DNA of 46,350 bases from Christensenella sp. UBA3944. Lineage in GTDB: Bacteria > Bacillota > Clostridia > Christensenellales > DTU072. The DNA lies in assembly GCA_002385605.1 (NCBI GenBank), contig DGDU01000012.1, forward strand, positions 1 through 46,350, read 5' to 3'. The notes under the pieces are model-generated. The model was not told where the DNA came from, did not search any database, and worked only from the letters and a program-made list of their open reading frames with translations. A program made the position numbers and the translations under genes. This document shows positions 1 through 7,372 of this stretch, one piece after another (within the stretch, counting starts at the first letter, position 1; each line of letters opens with the position of its first letter).

Positions 1-706
1 CCACGACGACCAGCACGGCACGGCTATCGTATCGCTTGCCGCACTTATTAACGCCCTCAAGATCGTTAAAAAAGACCTTAAGGACTGCGTTGTGGTTATG
101 AGCGGCGCGGGCGCAGCCGGCGTTGCCATCGCCAAGCTTCTCATAAAGACTGGCCTTAAGGACATAATCGTGTGCGACCGCAAAGGCATTATCTGCGAAG
201 GTGACCAAACTCTTTCCCCCGATAAGGCCGAGGTTGCCTCCTACACCAATTACGGCAAAAAGAGAGGCTCGCTTGCCGACGCTCTCAAAGGCGCAGACAT
301 CTTTATCGGCGTAAGCGCCCCGGGTATCGTAACCGAAGAAATGGTAGCCTCGATGGCTCCTGATGCCATAGTGCTTGCCATGGCCAACCCCATACCCGAA
401 ATTATGCCCGAACTCGCCAAGAAAGCCGGCGCCGCCGTTGTAGGCACTGGCAGAAGCGACTTCCCCAACCAGATAAACAATGTTTTGGCCTTCCCCGGCG
501 TCTTCCGCGGCGCTCTGGATGTAAGGGCCTCCGATATAAACGATGAGATGAAGATCGCCGCCGCTCACGCCATTGCCTCCCTTGTTTCGGAGGAAGAGCT
601 TAACCCCGATTTCATCATACCCAACGCCTTCGACCTCAGGGTAGGCAAAGCTGTTGCCGAAGCCGTCGCCCAAGCCGCAAGGGACACGGGAGTCGCGAGA
701 AAGTAA
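1..706 (+). CDS. Malic enzyme (oxaloacetate-decarboxylating malate dehydrogenase), 3' part
   Basis: Oxidatively decarboxylates malate to pyruvate with reduction of NAD(P). The reading frame is open from base 2, so the start lies left of the window; about 234 residues are visible, roughly the C-terminal 60 percent of a short (about 400 aa) bacterial malic enzyme. The visible part opens with the family hallmark HDDQHGTAIV, followed by the Rossmann nucleotide-binding loop GAGAAGVAIAKLL and the later family blocks FIGVSAPGIV, ANPIPEI and FPGVFRGALD. The first internal ATG (base 92) is inside the NAD-binding domain and is not the start. A strong intrinsic terminator follows 15 bases after the stop, so this is the last gene of its unit. 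Cofactor choice (NAD or NADP) cannot be decided. Identity is firm. Confidence 0.95.
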   Translation, partial: HDDQHGTAIVSLAALINALKIVKKDLKDCVVVMSGAGAAGVAIAKLLIKTGLKDIIVCDRKGIICEGDQTLSPDKAEVASYTNYGKKRGSLADALKGADIFIGVSAPGIVTEEMVASMAPDAIVLAMANPIPEIMPELAKKAGAAVVGTGRSDFPNQINNVLAFPGVFRGALDVRASDINDEMKIAAAHAIASLVSEEELNPDFIIPNAFDLRVGKAVAEAVAQAARDTGVARK

Positions 707-720
707 AAAAGACACAAAAT

Positions 721-748
721 AAAAAAGGGCCGGGAGGGCCCTTTTTTT
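721..748 (+). terminator. Intrinsic terminator of the malic enzyme gene
   Basis: GGGCC and GGCCC arms flank a five-base loop and are extended by an A6/T7 run, giving a GC stem followed by a U-tract on the + strand. It starts 15 bases after the malic enzyme stop. Confidence 0.85.
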
Positions 749-869
749 ATGTAGTGGTGCCGGCACACCGAAGATCGGGCCGGCTCGCATGAAGCGCAAT
801 GCTTCGTTTAGGCGCGCTTCTTCTCGGGGCACTTAGCCCCTTCCCCGAGCGGTCTTCACCAATTATTAA
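749..869 (+). ncRNA. Candidate structured RNA, three-way junction between two terminators
   Basis: No reading frame fits here. By eye the segment folds into a closed three-way junction: GAAGATC (770-776) pairs with GGTCTTC (851-857) and encloses two seven-pair stems, GAAGCGC (791-797) with GCGCTTC (814-820), and CTCGGGG (823-829) with CCCCGAG (843-849). Each inner stem has a competing shorter hairpin (GAAGC/GCTTC at 791-805; GGGGC/GCCCC). A GTGCCGGCAC palindrome lies at 757-766. The segment sits between the malic enzyme terminator and a second stem-loop at 870-892 that has a better U-tract on the + strand. I did not find 6S, SRP, tmRNA or RNase P hallmarks. No clear promoter was seen. Strand and even transcription are inferred. 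Confidence 0.35.
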
Positions 870-892
870 GGGCTGCCTTTCGGCAGCCCTTT
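870..892. terminator. Stem-loop terminator between the structured segment and the EF-G paralogue
   Basis: GGGCTGCC and GGCAGCCC form a perfect eight-pair stem around a TTTC (+) or GAAA (-) tetraloop. On the - strand it lies 7 bases after the EF-G-like stop but is followed only by TTAATAATT; on the + strand it is followed by TTTTGCTTT. It could serve both directions. Confidence 0.75.
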
Positions 893-899
893 TGCTTTA

Positions 900-2969
900 T
901 TATTTCTCGGCTTCGACGCGCTTCTTGGCTTCCTCTATTATCTTGGGCGCAAGGTTGGCGGGCACTTCTTCGTAGCGGGCAAGGGTTACGGCAAACTTGC
1001 CTCTGCCTTGCGTCATAGAACGAAGGTCGGTGGCGTAACGCCCGATTTCGGCCTGCGGGACTTCGGCGTTAATAACGGTCTTGCCGTTTTCGGTTTCCAT
1101 ACCGAGGATGCGGCCGCGCCTCTTGTTGAGGTCGCCCATGATGTCGCCCATGTAGCTCTCGGGAACGATAACCTTCATGGACATTATGGGTTCCAGGAAA
1201 ACGGGGCTTGCCTTGGAGCAGCCGTCGGCGTAAGCGAGCTTAGCCGCGGAGATAAAGGCGATTTCCTTGGAGTCTACGGGGTGGTACTTACCGTCGAACA
1301 CCGTGCACTTAAGGTTATACATGGGGTAGCCCGCGAGAACGCCCTTCTTGATGGCTTCGCGGAGGCCCTTCTCGACCGCGGGTATGAACTGCTTGGGTAT
1401 GGCGCCGCCTACAACGGCGTCGACAAACTCGAATACGCCGTCCGCCGCGCCCGGCTCGAACCTTATCATACATTGGCCGAACTGTCCCGCGCCGCCCGTT
1501 TGCTTCTTGTGCTTGCCTTCGGCCTCAACCGTCTTGCGGATGGTTTCGTGGTAGGCGATCCTGGGTTCGGTGAGAACGGCGTCTACGCCGTACTTGTTCT
1601 TGACTTTCTTGGCGAGAATTTCTATTTGCATTTCTCCCATACCGCTTATGAGCATTTCGTTGGTTTCGACGGATTTCTCGAGGCGGAAGGTGACATCTTC
1701 TTCAAGCAGCTTGGTGAAGCCGGCGATGACCTTTTCTTCCTGGTTCTTGTCGATGGCCGATACAGCGAAGGAAATGACGGGTTGGGGGAAATCTATGGAA
1801 TCGAACTTGACGAACTCGGCGGGGCTGCAGAGGGTGTCGTTGGTCGAGGTGTAGTTCATCTTGGCAAAGGCGCCGATGTCGCCAGCGTACAGGGTGTCGA
1901 CGGCTTCCTGCTTTTTGCCGCGCAGGCAGTACAGGGCGGTAATCTTTTCGGTTTCGTCTTTGTCGGCGTTGAGAGCCTGCTCGCCAACGCTTATCTTACC
2001 CCTTACAAGCTTGAACAGGAGCAGCTTGCCCACGAAGGGGTCTACTATGGTCTTAAATACCTTGGCGGCGAACTTGCCGTCTTCGCCGGCTACCATTACA
2101 TCGTGGGAGCCGTCCTCTTTGGAGTAGCCGAACTTTGCGCCTCTGTCGGGGGAGGGGCAGAGATCGATTATGTTGTCGAGAAGCTTGGTGAGTATGGGGT
2201 TGCCCACAACAACGCCCGCGACGGCGGGGATGACTTCGCCGTTTTCTATCCTTATCTTGAGGCCTCTCTTGCGCTCTTCGGCCGTTAAGGGTTCGCCCTC
2301 GAAATATTTTTCGAGCAGCGAGTCGTCCGCCTCGGCGGCAAGCTCGAGAAGGGCGCCTTCGCACTCGGCAAGCTTATCCGCGAGGTTAGCGGGGACTGCC
2401 GTTTCTTTGCCGGCGGTGTCGAAAGCCTTGCCTTCGAGGACATCCACATAGCCCTTCATCTGGGTGCCTTCCATTATGGGAAGCTCGATGGGCAGTATCT
2501 TGTTGCCGTACTTCTGCGTGAAGGCGTCTATCGTGTTGAAGTAACTGGAGTTTTCTTTGTTTACGCCGTTTACGAAAAGGAACATGGCCTTGCCTTTCTC
2601 GAGGCAGTAATCTATTGCCTTCTCGGCGCCTACGGACAGCGAACCCGAAGCGCTGGTAACCACTATGGCCGCGTCGGCAACCGTAAGGGCGGCAACCATC
2701 TCGCCTTCGAAATCGAAGAATCCGGGCACATCGATTATGTTGATTTTGTAGCCTTTATAGAATGTATATCCGAGCGACAGATTTATGGATATCTTTCTGC
2801 TGATTTCCTCGGGATCGTAGTCCGAAACCGAAGTGCCGTCGTCTACCTTGCCCAGACGGTCTATAGCCTTGGTCACAAACAGAATTGCCTCCAATAACGA
2901 AGTTTTGCCTTCGCCGCTATGCCCTATCAAAGCTATGTTTCGGATTTTGTCGATGTGATATTCTGCCAT
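900..2969 (-). CDS. Elongation factor G-like GTPase (EF-G2/TetM-like paralogue)
   Basis: A 689-residue translational GTPase with the full EF-G length and domain order: G domain, domain II, and domains III-V ending in the EF-G C-terminal fold. The P-loop reads GHSGEGKTS. Several GTPase motifs depart from translocase EF-G: G3 is DVPGFFDF, so the catalytic His of DTPGHVDF is Phe, and the G4 region reads FVNGVNKEN, so the Asp of NKxD is Asn. This matches the divergent EF-G-like paralogues of Firmicutes rather than the essential fusA product. The start is supported by AAGGAGAG nine bases upstream. A sigma-A-like promoter lies at 3010-3038. It is transcribed alone. Role is uncertain: ribosome-associated, but not clearly a translocase or a tetracycline protection factor. 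Confidence 0.88.
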   Translation of the reverse strand: MAEYHIDKIRNIALIGHSGEGKTSLLEAILFVTKAIDRLGKVDDGTSVSDYDPEEISRKISINLSLGYTFYKGYKINIIDVPGFFDFEGEMVAALTVADAAIVVTSASGSLSVGAEKAIDYCLEKGKAMFLFVNGVNKENSSYFNTIDAFTQKYGNKILPIELPIMEGTQMKGYVDVLEGKAFDTAGKETAVPANLADKLAECEGALLELAAEADDSLLEKYFEGEPLTAEERKRGLKIRIENGEVIPAVAGVVVGNPILTKLLDNIIDLCPSPDRGAKFGYSKEDGSHDVMVAGEDGKFAAKVFKTIVDPFVGKLLLFKLVRGKISVGEQALNADKDETEKITALYCLRGKKQEAVDTLYAGDIGAFAKMNYTSTNDTLCSPAEFVKFDSIDFPQPVISFAVSAIDKNQEEKVIAGFTKLLEEDVTFRLEKSVETNEMLISGMGEMQIEILAKKVKNKYGVDAVLTEPRIAYHETIRKTVEAEGKHKKQTGGAGQFGQCMIRFEPGAADGVFEFVDAVVGGAIPKQFIPAVEKGLREAIKKGVLAGYPMYNLKCTVFDGKYHPVDSKEIAFISAAKLAYADGCSKASPVFLEPIMSMKVIVPESYMGDIMGDLNKRRGRILGMETENGKTVINAEVPQAEIGRYATDLRSMTQGRGKFAVTLARYEEVPANLAPKIIEEAKKRVEAEK

Positions 2970-3009
2970 TCTATTTGCTCTCCTTTTGAAAAAAAATTAC
3001 AATAGTAAT

Positions 3010-3038
3010 ATAATACAATAAACTTGCGCCGAATTCAA
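3010..3038 (-). promoter_or_regulatory. Sigma-A-like promoter of the EF-G paralogue
   Basis: On the - strand TTGAAT (3033-3038), a 17-base spacer and TATTAT (3010-3015), in an AT-rich stretch upstream of the EF-G-like gene. Confidence 0.55.
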
Positions 3039-3074
3039 TAGTTGAATTATATTAAATAGGTTTCAATATTAATA

Positions 3075-3887
3075 TTATAGCGAAAATCCGCCGTGAACGG
3101 CGCTGTTTATGCCCTTTGCTATCACTTTGGCGAAGTCGTCTACCGAGATATCTATCTCTTTTACGGTCACGACAAGGCCGTTAAGTTCCCTCTCGGCGCG
3201 CTTTAAGTCGGCGGGGGAATATGGGGCGAGGATGTTTTTGGCGTAGATTACAAGGGGCACGCCGATGGCGACTACAGGGACGCCCAGGCTCTCTTTCGTG
3301 AAAGCCTGCTTGCTGTTATCCACCCCCGAACCCGGCACAAGGCCCGTATCGGTTACCTGGACAACGCGCTGTAGCCTGTGCGCCCGCTTGCTTGCCAAAG
3401 TATCTATGGCGATAATTATTTTGGGGTTTACTTTAGACACAACGCCCGACGCCACATCGAAGGATGCAAGCCCTGTTACCCCGCTTACCCCGCCCGCGAT
3501 GCCGGCGAGCCTGCCCTTGCTGCGGTCGCCCACCCCAGCGCTGTGATACTGCTCGGTGATGTCCAGATACTTAAGGGTTTTGGCTCCCAACGCGTCCGCC
3601 GTCATGCCCTCGTTGCCGACGCCCAGTGCAAGCACAAGGTCTTTTTTGGTTATCTTATGCTTTTTGAAAAAGACCTTAAGTATTTTGGCGATTTCTTTGG
3701 CGAGCTCCTTCTTGATGTCCTCGTTTTCGAACATCGGCTCGTTAAGTTCGAGGGTAAAAACCTCGCCCTCGCCCGAAAAACTGCGAATGACGGTTACCCT
3801 GTCGCCGGGCAAAGAAAGCACCTCGGGGCGCTGCGCCCCTACCGATAATTCGGCGTTTTCTATATGAATATTAGCGAATTCTCTCAC
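3075..3887 (-). CDS. gpr: GPR endopeptidase, germination protease (family A25)
   Basis: Degrades the small acid-soluble spore proteins (SASP) in the spore core at germination. The 270-residue product carries the GPR blocks LALGVGNEGMTADALG, SGVTGLASFDVASGVV, IIIAIDTLAS, QVTDTGLVPGSGVDN and LGVPVVAIGVPLVI. The two Asp residues in TADALG and IDTLAS align with the catalytic pair of the family. It is clearly shorter than typical GPR (about 320-370 aa), and the usual N-terminal RTDLA processing region is not recognisable, so the propeptide may be very short. The start is a GTG with no visible Shine-Dalgarno sequence, so the exact N-terminus is less certain. Divergent from rpsT. Expression in the forespore would be expected, but I could not identify a convincing sigma-G promoter. 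Confidence 0.9.
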   Translation of the reverse strand: MREFANIHIENAELSVGAQRPEVLSLPGDRVTVIRSFSGEGEVFTLELNEPMFENEDIKKELAKEIAKILKVFFKKHKITKKDLVLALGVGNEGMTADALGAKTLKYLDITEQYHSAGVGDRSKGRLAGIAGGVSGVTGLASFDVASGVVSKVNPKIIIAIDTLASKRAHRLQRVVQVTDTGLVPGSGVDNSKQAFTKESLGVPVVAIGVPLVIYAKNILAPYSPADLKRAERELNGLVVTVKEIDISVDDFAKVIAKGINSAVHGGFSL

Positions 3888-3930
3888 GGCAATTATTATT
3901 ACTTAATTTCAAAAAAGTAGTACTAAATAA

Positions 3931-3959
3931 TTGCAAACCTTCTAATAATATGATAGAAT
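3931..3959 (+). promoter_or_regulatory. Promoter of rpsT
   Basis: TTGCAA (3931-3936), 17-base spacer, TAGAAT (3954-3959). Predicted transcript start is near 3966, leaving a leader of about 65 bases before the S20 start. Confidence 0.65.
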
Positions 3960-4031
3960 AGGTAGGCGCTAAAGGGCTGATAATTTAATATAATATTAGT
4001 AGGCCGGCGCAAGAACTGTAAGGAGACACTT

Positions 4032-4304
4032 ATGGCAAATATAAAGCAACAAAAAAAGAGAATCCTCGTTACCCGCAAAGAGAGCGAAATCAATAAGTCC
4101 AAGCGCAGCAGGGTAAAGAACATCGTAAAGAAGTACGAGGCCGCCATAGCCGAAAAGAACATAGAGCTGGCTACGCAGATGCTGCCCGAAGTTGTTTCGG
4201 TTATAGACAAAGCCAAGAGCGACGGCGTTTACAAGCAAAACACCGCCTCCCGCAAGGTTGCCCGCCTCTCCAAGATGCTCTCGGATCTCCAAAAGGCAGA
4301 ATAA
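4032..4304 (+). CDS. rpsT: 30S ribosomal protein S20
   Basis: The 90-residue, strongly basic protein begins MANIKQQKKRILVTRKE and keeps the S20 pattern of long basic helices (NKSKRSRVKNIVKKYEAAI, KQNTASRKVARLSKML). It binds 16S rRNA during early 30S assembly. The start follows AAGGAG at 4020-4025 with six bases of spacing. A good sigma-A promoter is about 70 bases upstream. It is followed by tRNA-Pro 32 bases downstream, probably on the same transcript, with a shared terminator. The neighbouring gpr on the other strand is a common arrangement in spore formers. Confidence 0.97.
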   Translation: MANIKQQKKRILVTRKESEINKSKRSRVKNIVKKYEAAIAEKNIELATQMLPEVVSVIDKAKSDGVYKQNTASRKVARLSKMLSDLQKAE

Positions 4305-4336
4305 TTTCTACAACTACCGCGCTTTAGCGCGTATAT

Positions 4337-4413
4337 CTGGGTGTGGCGCAGTTTGGTAGCGCGCCAGAATGGGGTTCTGGAGGTCGCAAGTTCAATTCTT
4401 GTCACCCAGACCA
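4337..4413 (+). tRNA. tRNA-Pro (anticodon GGG)
   Basis: A 77-base cloverleaf with encoded CCA. Acceptor CTGGGTG pairs with CACCCAG (discriminator A), D-stem GCGC/GCGC, anticodon stem CCAGA/TCTGG with loop ATGGGGT. The anticodon is GGG at 4371-4373, followed by G37 as is usual for proline tRNAs. T-arm is GCAAG, TTCAATT, CTTGT. It reads CCC and CCU codons. Confidence 0.95.
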
Positions 4414-4414
4414 A

Positions 4415-4447
4415 CAAAAAAGGCTGACTTAAATGTCAGCCTTTTTT
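4415..4447. terminator. Bidirectional terminator between tRNA-Pro and eno
   Basis: GGCTGAC (4422-4428), loop TTAAAT, GTCAGCC (4435-4441), flanked by an A-run and a T6 run. It has a U-tract in both directions and so can stop both the rpsT/tRNA-Pro transcript and the converging eno transcript. Confidence 0.9.
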
Positions 4448-4462
4448 GATATGTTTATCCGA

Positions 4463-5743
4463 TTACTGTTTCTTTTTGGCGAAGGCGTAAGAGCCCATAT
4501 ATCTTGCTTTGCCTTCGAGTTCGGCTTCGATTTCGAGCAGGCGGTTGAATTTGGTAGTGCGTTCGGAGCGCGAGAGAGAGCCCGTCTTTATCTGGTCGGT
4601 GGAGAAGGCAACGGCGAGGTCGGCGATGGTCGTGTCCTCGGTTTCACCCGAGCGGTGGGACATAATCGTGTTGTAGCCGTGCTTTTTGGCAAGCCTTATC
4701 GCCTCCGCCGTTTCGGTAAGCGTGCCTATCTGGTTGGGCTTTATGAGTATGGCGTTGGCTGCGCCTATTTCGATGCCCTTTTGCAGCCTTAGGGGGTTTG
4801 TGACAAACAGGTCGTCCCCTACCAACTGCGTCGCGCCACCGAGGGCCTTTGTGAGGTTAATCCATCCGTCCCAATCCTCTTCGTTAAGCCCGTCCTCTAT
4901 GGATACGACGGGGAATCTGTCGGTCATATCCTTCCAATAATCTATTAGGGTGTCCGAGGTGAAGCGCCTTCCAGATTTGGGCATAATGTAGCCGCCGTCG
5001 GCTTCCCTCCAGTCGGTGGAGGCGGCGTCTAAAGCAAACTTTATCTTGCCTTCGTAACCCGCCTCGCGGGTTGCCTCGACAAGAAGTTCTAAGGCCTCTT
5101 CGTTGGAGGCAAGGTTTGGCGCGAAGCCGCCCTCGTCACCTACCGCTGTCGAAAGCCCCCTCTTGCTTAAGATCTTTTTGAGCTTTTGGAACACCTCCGC
5201 CGCCCATCTTATGCCTTCGCCAAAGCTTGGCGCTTCGGAGGGCGCGATCATAAATTCCTGGACATCGACATTGTTGGAGGCGTGAAGCCCGCCGTTTATA
5301 ACATTGCAAATAGGCACGGGAAGCCGAACGGCGTTATCCCCGCCCAGATACCTGTACAGCGGAAGCCCCGCACTGTTTGCCGCCGCTCGCGCAACAGCAA
5401 GCGAAACCGACAAAATTGCGTTAGCCCCCAGCCTGGCCTTGTTGGGCGTGCCGTCGAGTTTTAGCATGAGGTTATCGAGTTCTTCCTGGTCGCGGGCATC
5501 TTTGCCTATAAGGGCCGATGCGATTTCGGTGTTTACATTGTTAACGGCCCTTTGGACGCCCTTGCCGCCGAAGCGGCTGTCGTTGTCCCTTAGCTCGACC
5601 GCCTCGAAGGTGCCCGTCGAAGCCCCCGAAGGTACCGAAGCCGTGCCGAAGGCGCCATTATTTAGCACTACCGTTGCTCTTACCGTGGGAAAACCTCTGG
5701 AATCGAGAATCTCCAACGCTTTTATTTGTTTTATCTTGGACAT
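4463..5743 (-). CDS. eno: Enolase (phosphopyruvate hydratase)
   Basis: Glycolytic and gluconeogenic conversion of 2-phosphoglycerate to phosphoenolpyruvate in the cytoplasm. Full length at 426 residues. Hallmarks in order: LEILDSRGFPTV, SVPSGASTGTFEAVELRD, GANAILSVSLAVA, the metal-binding Asp/Glu segments FALDAA, SIEDGLNEEDW and LVGDDLFVTN, the catalytic lysine block ILIKPNQIGTLTET, the signature SHRSGETEDTTIADLAV and the C-terminal KTGSLSRSER. The ATG is preceded by a G-rich run (GGGGGG) that serves as a poor Shine-Dalgarno. An extended -10 promoter lies about 35 bases upstream. Single-gene unit ending at the shared terminator. Confidence 0.98.
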   Translation of the reverse strand: MSKIKQIKALEILDSRGFPTVRATVVLNNGAFGTASVPSGASTGTFEAVELRDNDSRFGGKGVQRAVNNVNTEIASALIGKDARDQEELDNLMLKLDGTPNKARLGANAILSVSLAVARAAANSAGLPLYRYLGGDNAVRLPVPICNVINGGLHASNNVDVQEFMIAPSEAPSFGEGIRWAAEVFQKLKKILSKRGLSTAVGDEGGFAPNLASNEEALELLVEATREAGYEGKIKFALDAASTDWREADGGYIMPKSGRRFTSDTLIDYWKDMTDRFPVVSIEDGLNEEDWDGWINLTKALGGATQLVGDDLFVTNPLRLQKGIEIGAANAILIKPNQIGTLTETAEAIRLAKKHGYNTIMSHRSGETEDTTIADLAVAFSTDQIKTGSLSRSERTTKFNRLLEIEAELEGKARYMGSYAFAKKKQ

Positions 5744-5775
5744 ATTAAAGCCCCCCGTTTCGAATTGATATATTT

Positions 5776-5784
5776 ATTATAACA
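5776..5784 (-). promoter_or_regulatory. Extended -10 promoter element of eno
   Basis: On the - strand TGTTATAAT, a perfect TATAAT with the TGn extension. No good -35 hexamer is present at 17 bases, where the sequence is a T-run. Confidence 0.55.
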
Positions 5785-5893
5785 TTATTTAACAAAAAAA
5801 ACCTTACGGATTTTTACGGCGTTCTTTTTTATAAAAATAGGTTTTGCCGTGAATGGTATCGGAAAAAAGTAATACCCTAAAATCGGGAGACTA

Positions 5894-7372
5894 ATGAGGA
5901 TGAACGAGCAAACGCAAGCTGTCGCCGAAGCAAAGCCAAAAAAGATAGCCTCTTCGGCTGCCAGGTTCGAAAAACAGATAGAAGAAGTGCTAGGGAAAAG
6001 TTTCGATGTCGTGATTTACAGGTTCAAGACGGTACTTGAAGAAGCCGTCATTATTTATATTGACGGCATGGTCAACAAAGACCTTGTCGACCGCGACATC
6101 ATAAAGCCGCTTAAGCTTCAGGACTTTAACGGGGATGTAAACCTCACTTTCAAAATTCCCTTTATTAAAGCGGATACCTTCGACAAGGTATTAACCAGCA
6201 TACTGGACGGCAACGCCGTGGTTTACTACAACAAGTCCGTCTACTCGATGGATGTGAAAATGTTTGAAAAGCGCGGCGTCGAAACTCCTCCGGGAGAGGA
6301 GGTAAACAGAGGGCCCAAAGAAGGCTTTACCGAAAACATAGGGACAAATATGTCTATGCTCAGGCGCAAGCTTAAAACCACCAACCTTATATTTGAAAAA
6401 ATAGTAATAGGCAAGCAATCTAACACGGTAATCGTTTTGACCTACCTCGACAACATCGTAAACAGGGATGTGCTGGATCAGGTGAGGGAAAAACTTAAAA
6501 AGATAAACACCGACGCCATTCTGGAAACGGGCTACCTGGAGCAATACCTCGAGGAAAAACCCTTCAGCCTGTTTTCGGGCATAGGGCTTTCGCAAAAGCC
6601 CGATGTGGTTGCGATGCGCCTTCTTAACGGCAAAGTAGCCATTATGTGCGACGGCACCCCCCATGTGCTCACAATACCCGAGCTGTTTATAGAAACCATT
6701 CATACCTCGGAGGAATATTACAGCAGGACGATACAGGCAAACATCACAAGGTTTTTGAAAATCCTGGCGCTTGCCTTAAGCATCCTTACCCCGGGCGTCG
6801 CGGTCGCCATTATTACCTTCCACCAGGAAATGCTCCCCTTTACCTTCTTGATAACACTTATACAAGCGACGCAGGGCACGCCGCTGACGGAGGCGTCAGA
6901 GCTTTTCTTCCTGGCAATTATGTTCGAGCTGCTAAAGGAAGCAGGCCTAAGGATGCCGAAGATTATAGGCGCGTCCATTACGATTGTAGGGGGTTTGGTG
7001 CTGGGCGAAACCGCCATGCGCGCGGGCATAGTCGGCGCGCCCAGCGTTATATTCGTCGCAATAGCTTCGGTAGCAAGCCTCGCGGTTACCAACCTGAACG
7101 AGTTTGGCATTGTGTACAGGTTCATTTTCCTGTTTTTGGGCTCCATAATGGGCATCTTGGGTATCTCGGTCGGCATTGTTATAATGCTTACCCAGCTTGT
7201 ATCCACTGAGGCTTTCGGCATACCCATACTCGCGACCTTCAACAAGGAGGAGGTAAAAGACAGCTTCATACGGTATCCGCTTAAGGAAATAGAATTCCGC
7301 CCGAGCACCGTAGTCAAATATAACCTAAGGCGAAGCCGTCTCAAAAACGAAAAGGGAGAGAGCATATTATGA
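5894..7372 (+). CDS. Spore germination protein, GerA family (A subunit)
   Basis: A-subunit of a germinant receptor in the inner spore membrane. The 492-residue protein has a hydrophilic N-terminal half (residues 1 to about 285) and then a block of hydrophobic helices from about residue 288 (RFLKILALALSILTPGVAVA) to about 450, ending in a short cytoplasmic tail. Family features include PELFIETIHTSEEYYSR, EASELFFLAIMFELLKEAGLRMP, GASITIVGGLVLGETAMRAG and VTNLNEFGIVYRF. GGGAGA at 5884-5889 is five bases from the chosen ATG; a second in-frame ATG at 5900 would have more normal spacing and could be the true start. Its stop overlaps the GerC start in ATGA, so the operon is translationally coupled. 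Forespore expression is expected from family knowledge. Confidence 0.93.
   Translation: MRMNEQTQAVAEAKPKKIASSAARFEKQIEEVLGKSFDVVIYRFKTVLEEAVIIYIDGMVNKDLVDRDIIKPLKLQDFNGDVNLTFKIPFIKADTFDKVLTSILDGNAVVYYNKSVYSMDVKMFEKRGVETPPGEEVNRGPKEGFTENIGTNMSMLRRKLKTTNLIFEKIVIGKQSNTVIVLTYLDNIVNRDVLDQVREKLKKINTDAILETGYLEQYLEEKPFSLFSGIGLSQKPDVVAMRLLNGKVAIMCDGTPHVLTIPELFIETIHTSEEYYSRTIQANITRFLKILALALSILTPGVAVAIITFHQEMLPFTFLITLIQATQGTPLTEASELFFLAIMFELLKEAGLRMPKIIGASITIVGGLVLGETAMRAGIVGAPSVIFVAIASVASLAVTNLNEFGIVYRFIFLFLGSIMGILGISVGIVIMLTQLVSTEAFGIPILATFNKEEVKDSFIRYPLKEIEFRPSTVVKYNLRRSRLKNEKGESIL

Noticed and set aside
1008..2288. Long antisense open frame (426 codons) within the EF-G paralogue
   Set aside because: It is the mirror of a well-conserved GTPase and shows no family motif; long antisense frames are common here because of codon bias.
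4310..4335. GCGC hairpin between rpsT and tRNA-Pro as a terminator
   Set aside because: Short stem without a U-tract; more likely a processing site or chance.
5850..5879. Possible sigma-G-like promoter before the germination operon
   Set aside because: TGAATG and an ATACCCTA-like -10 have about the right spacing, but the match is partial and the transcript would begin almost on the ribosome binding site.
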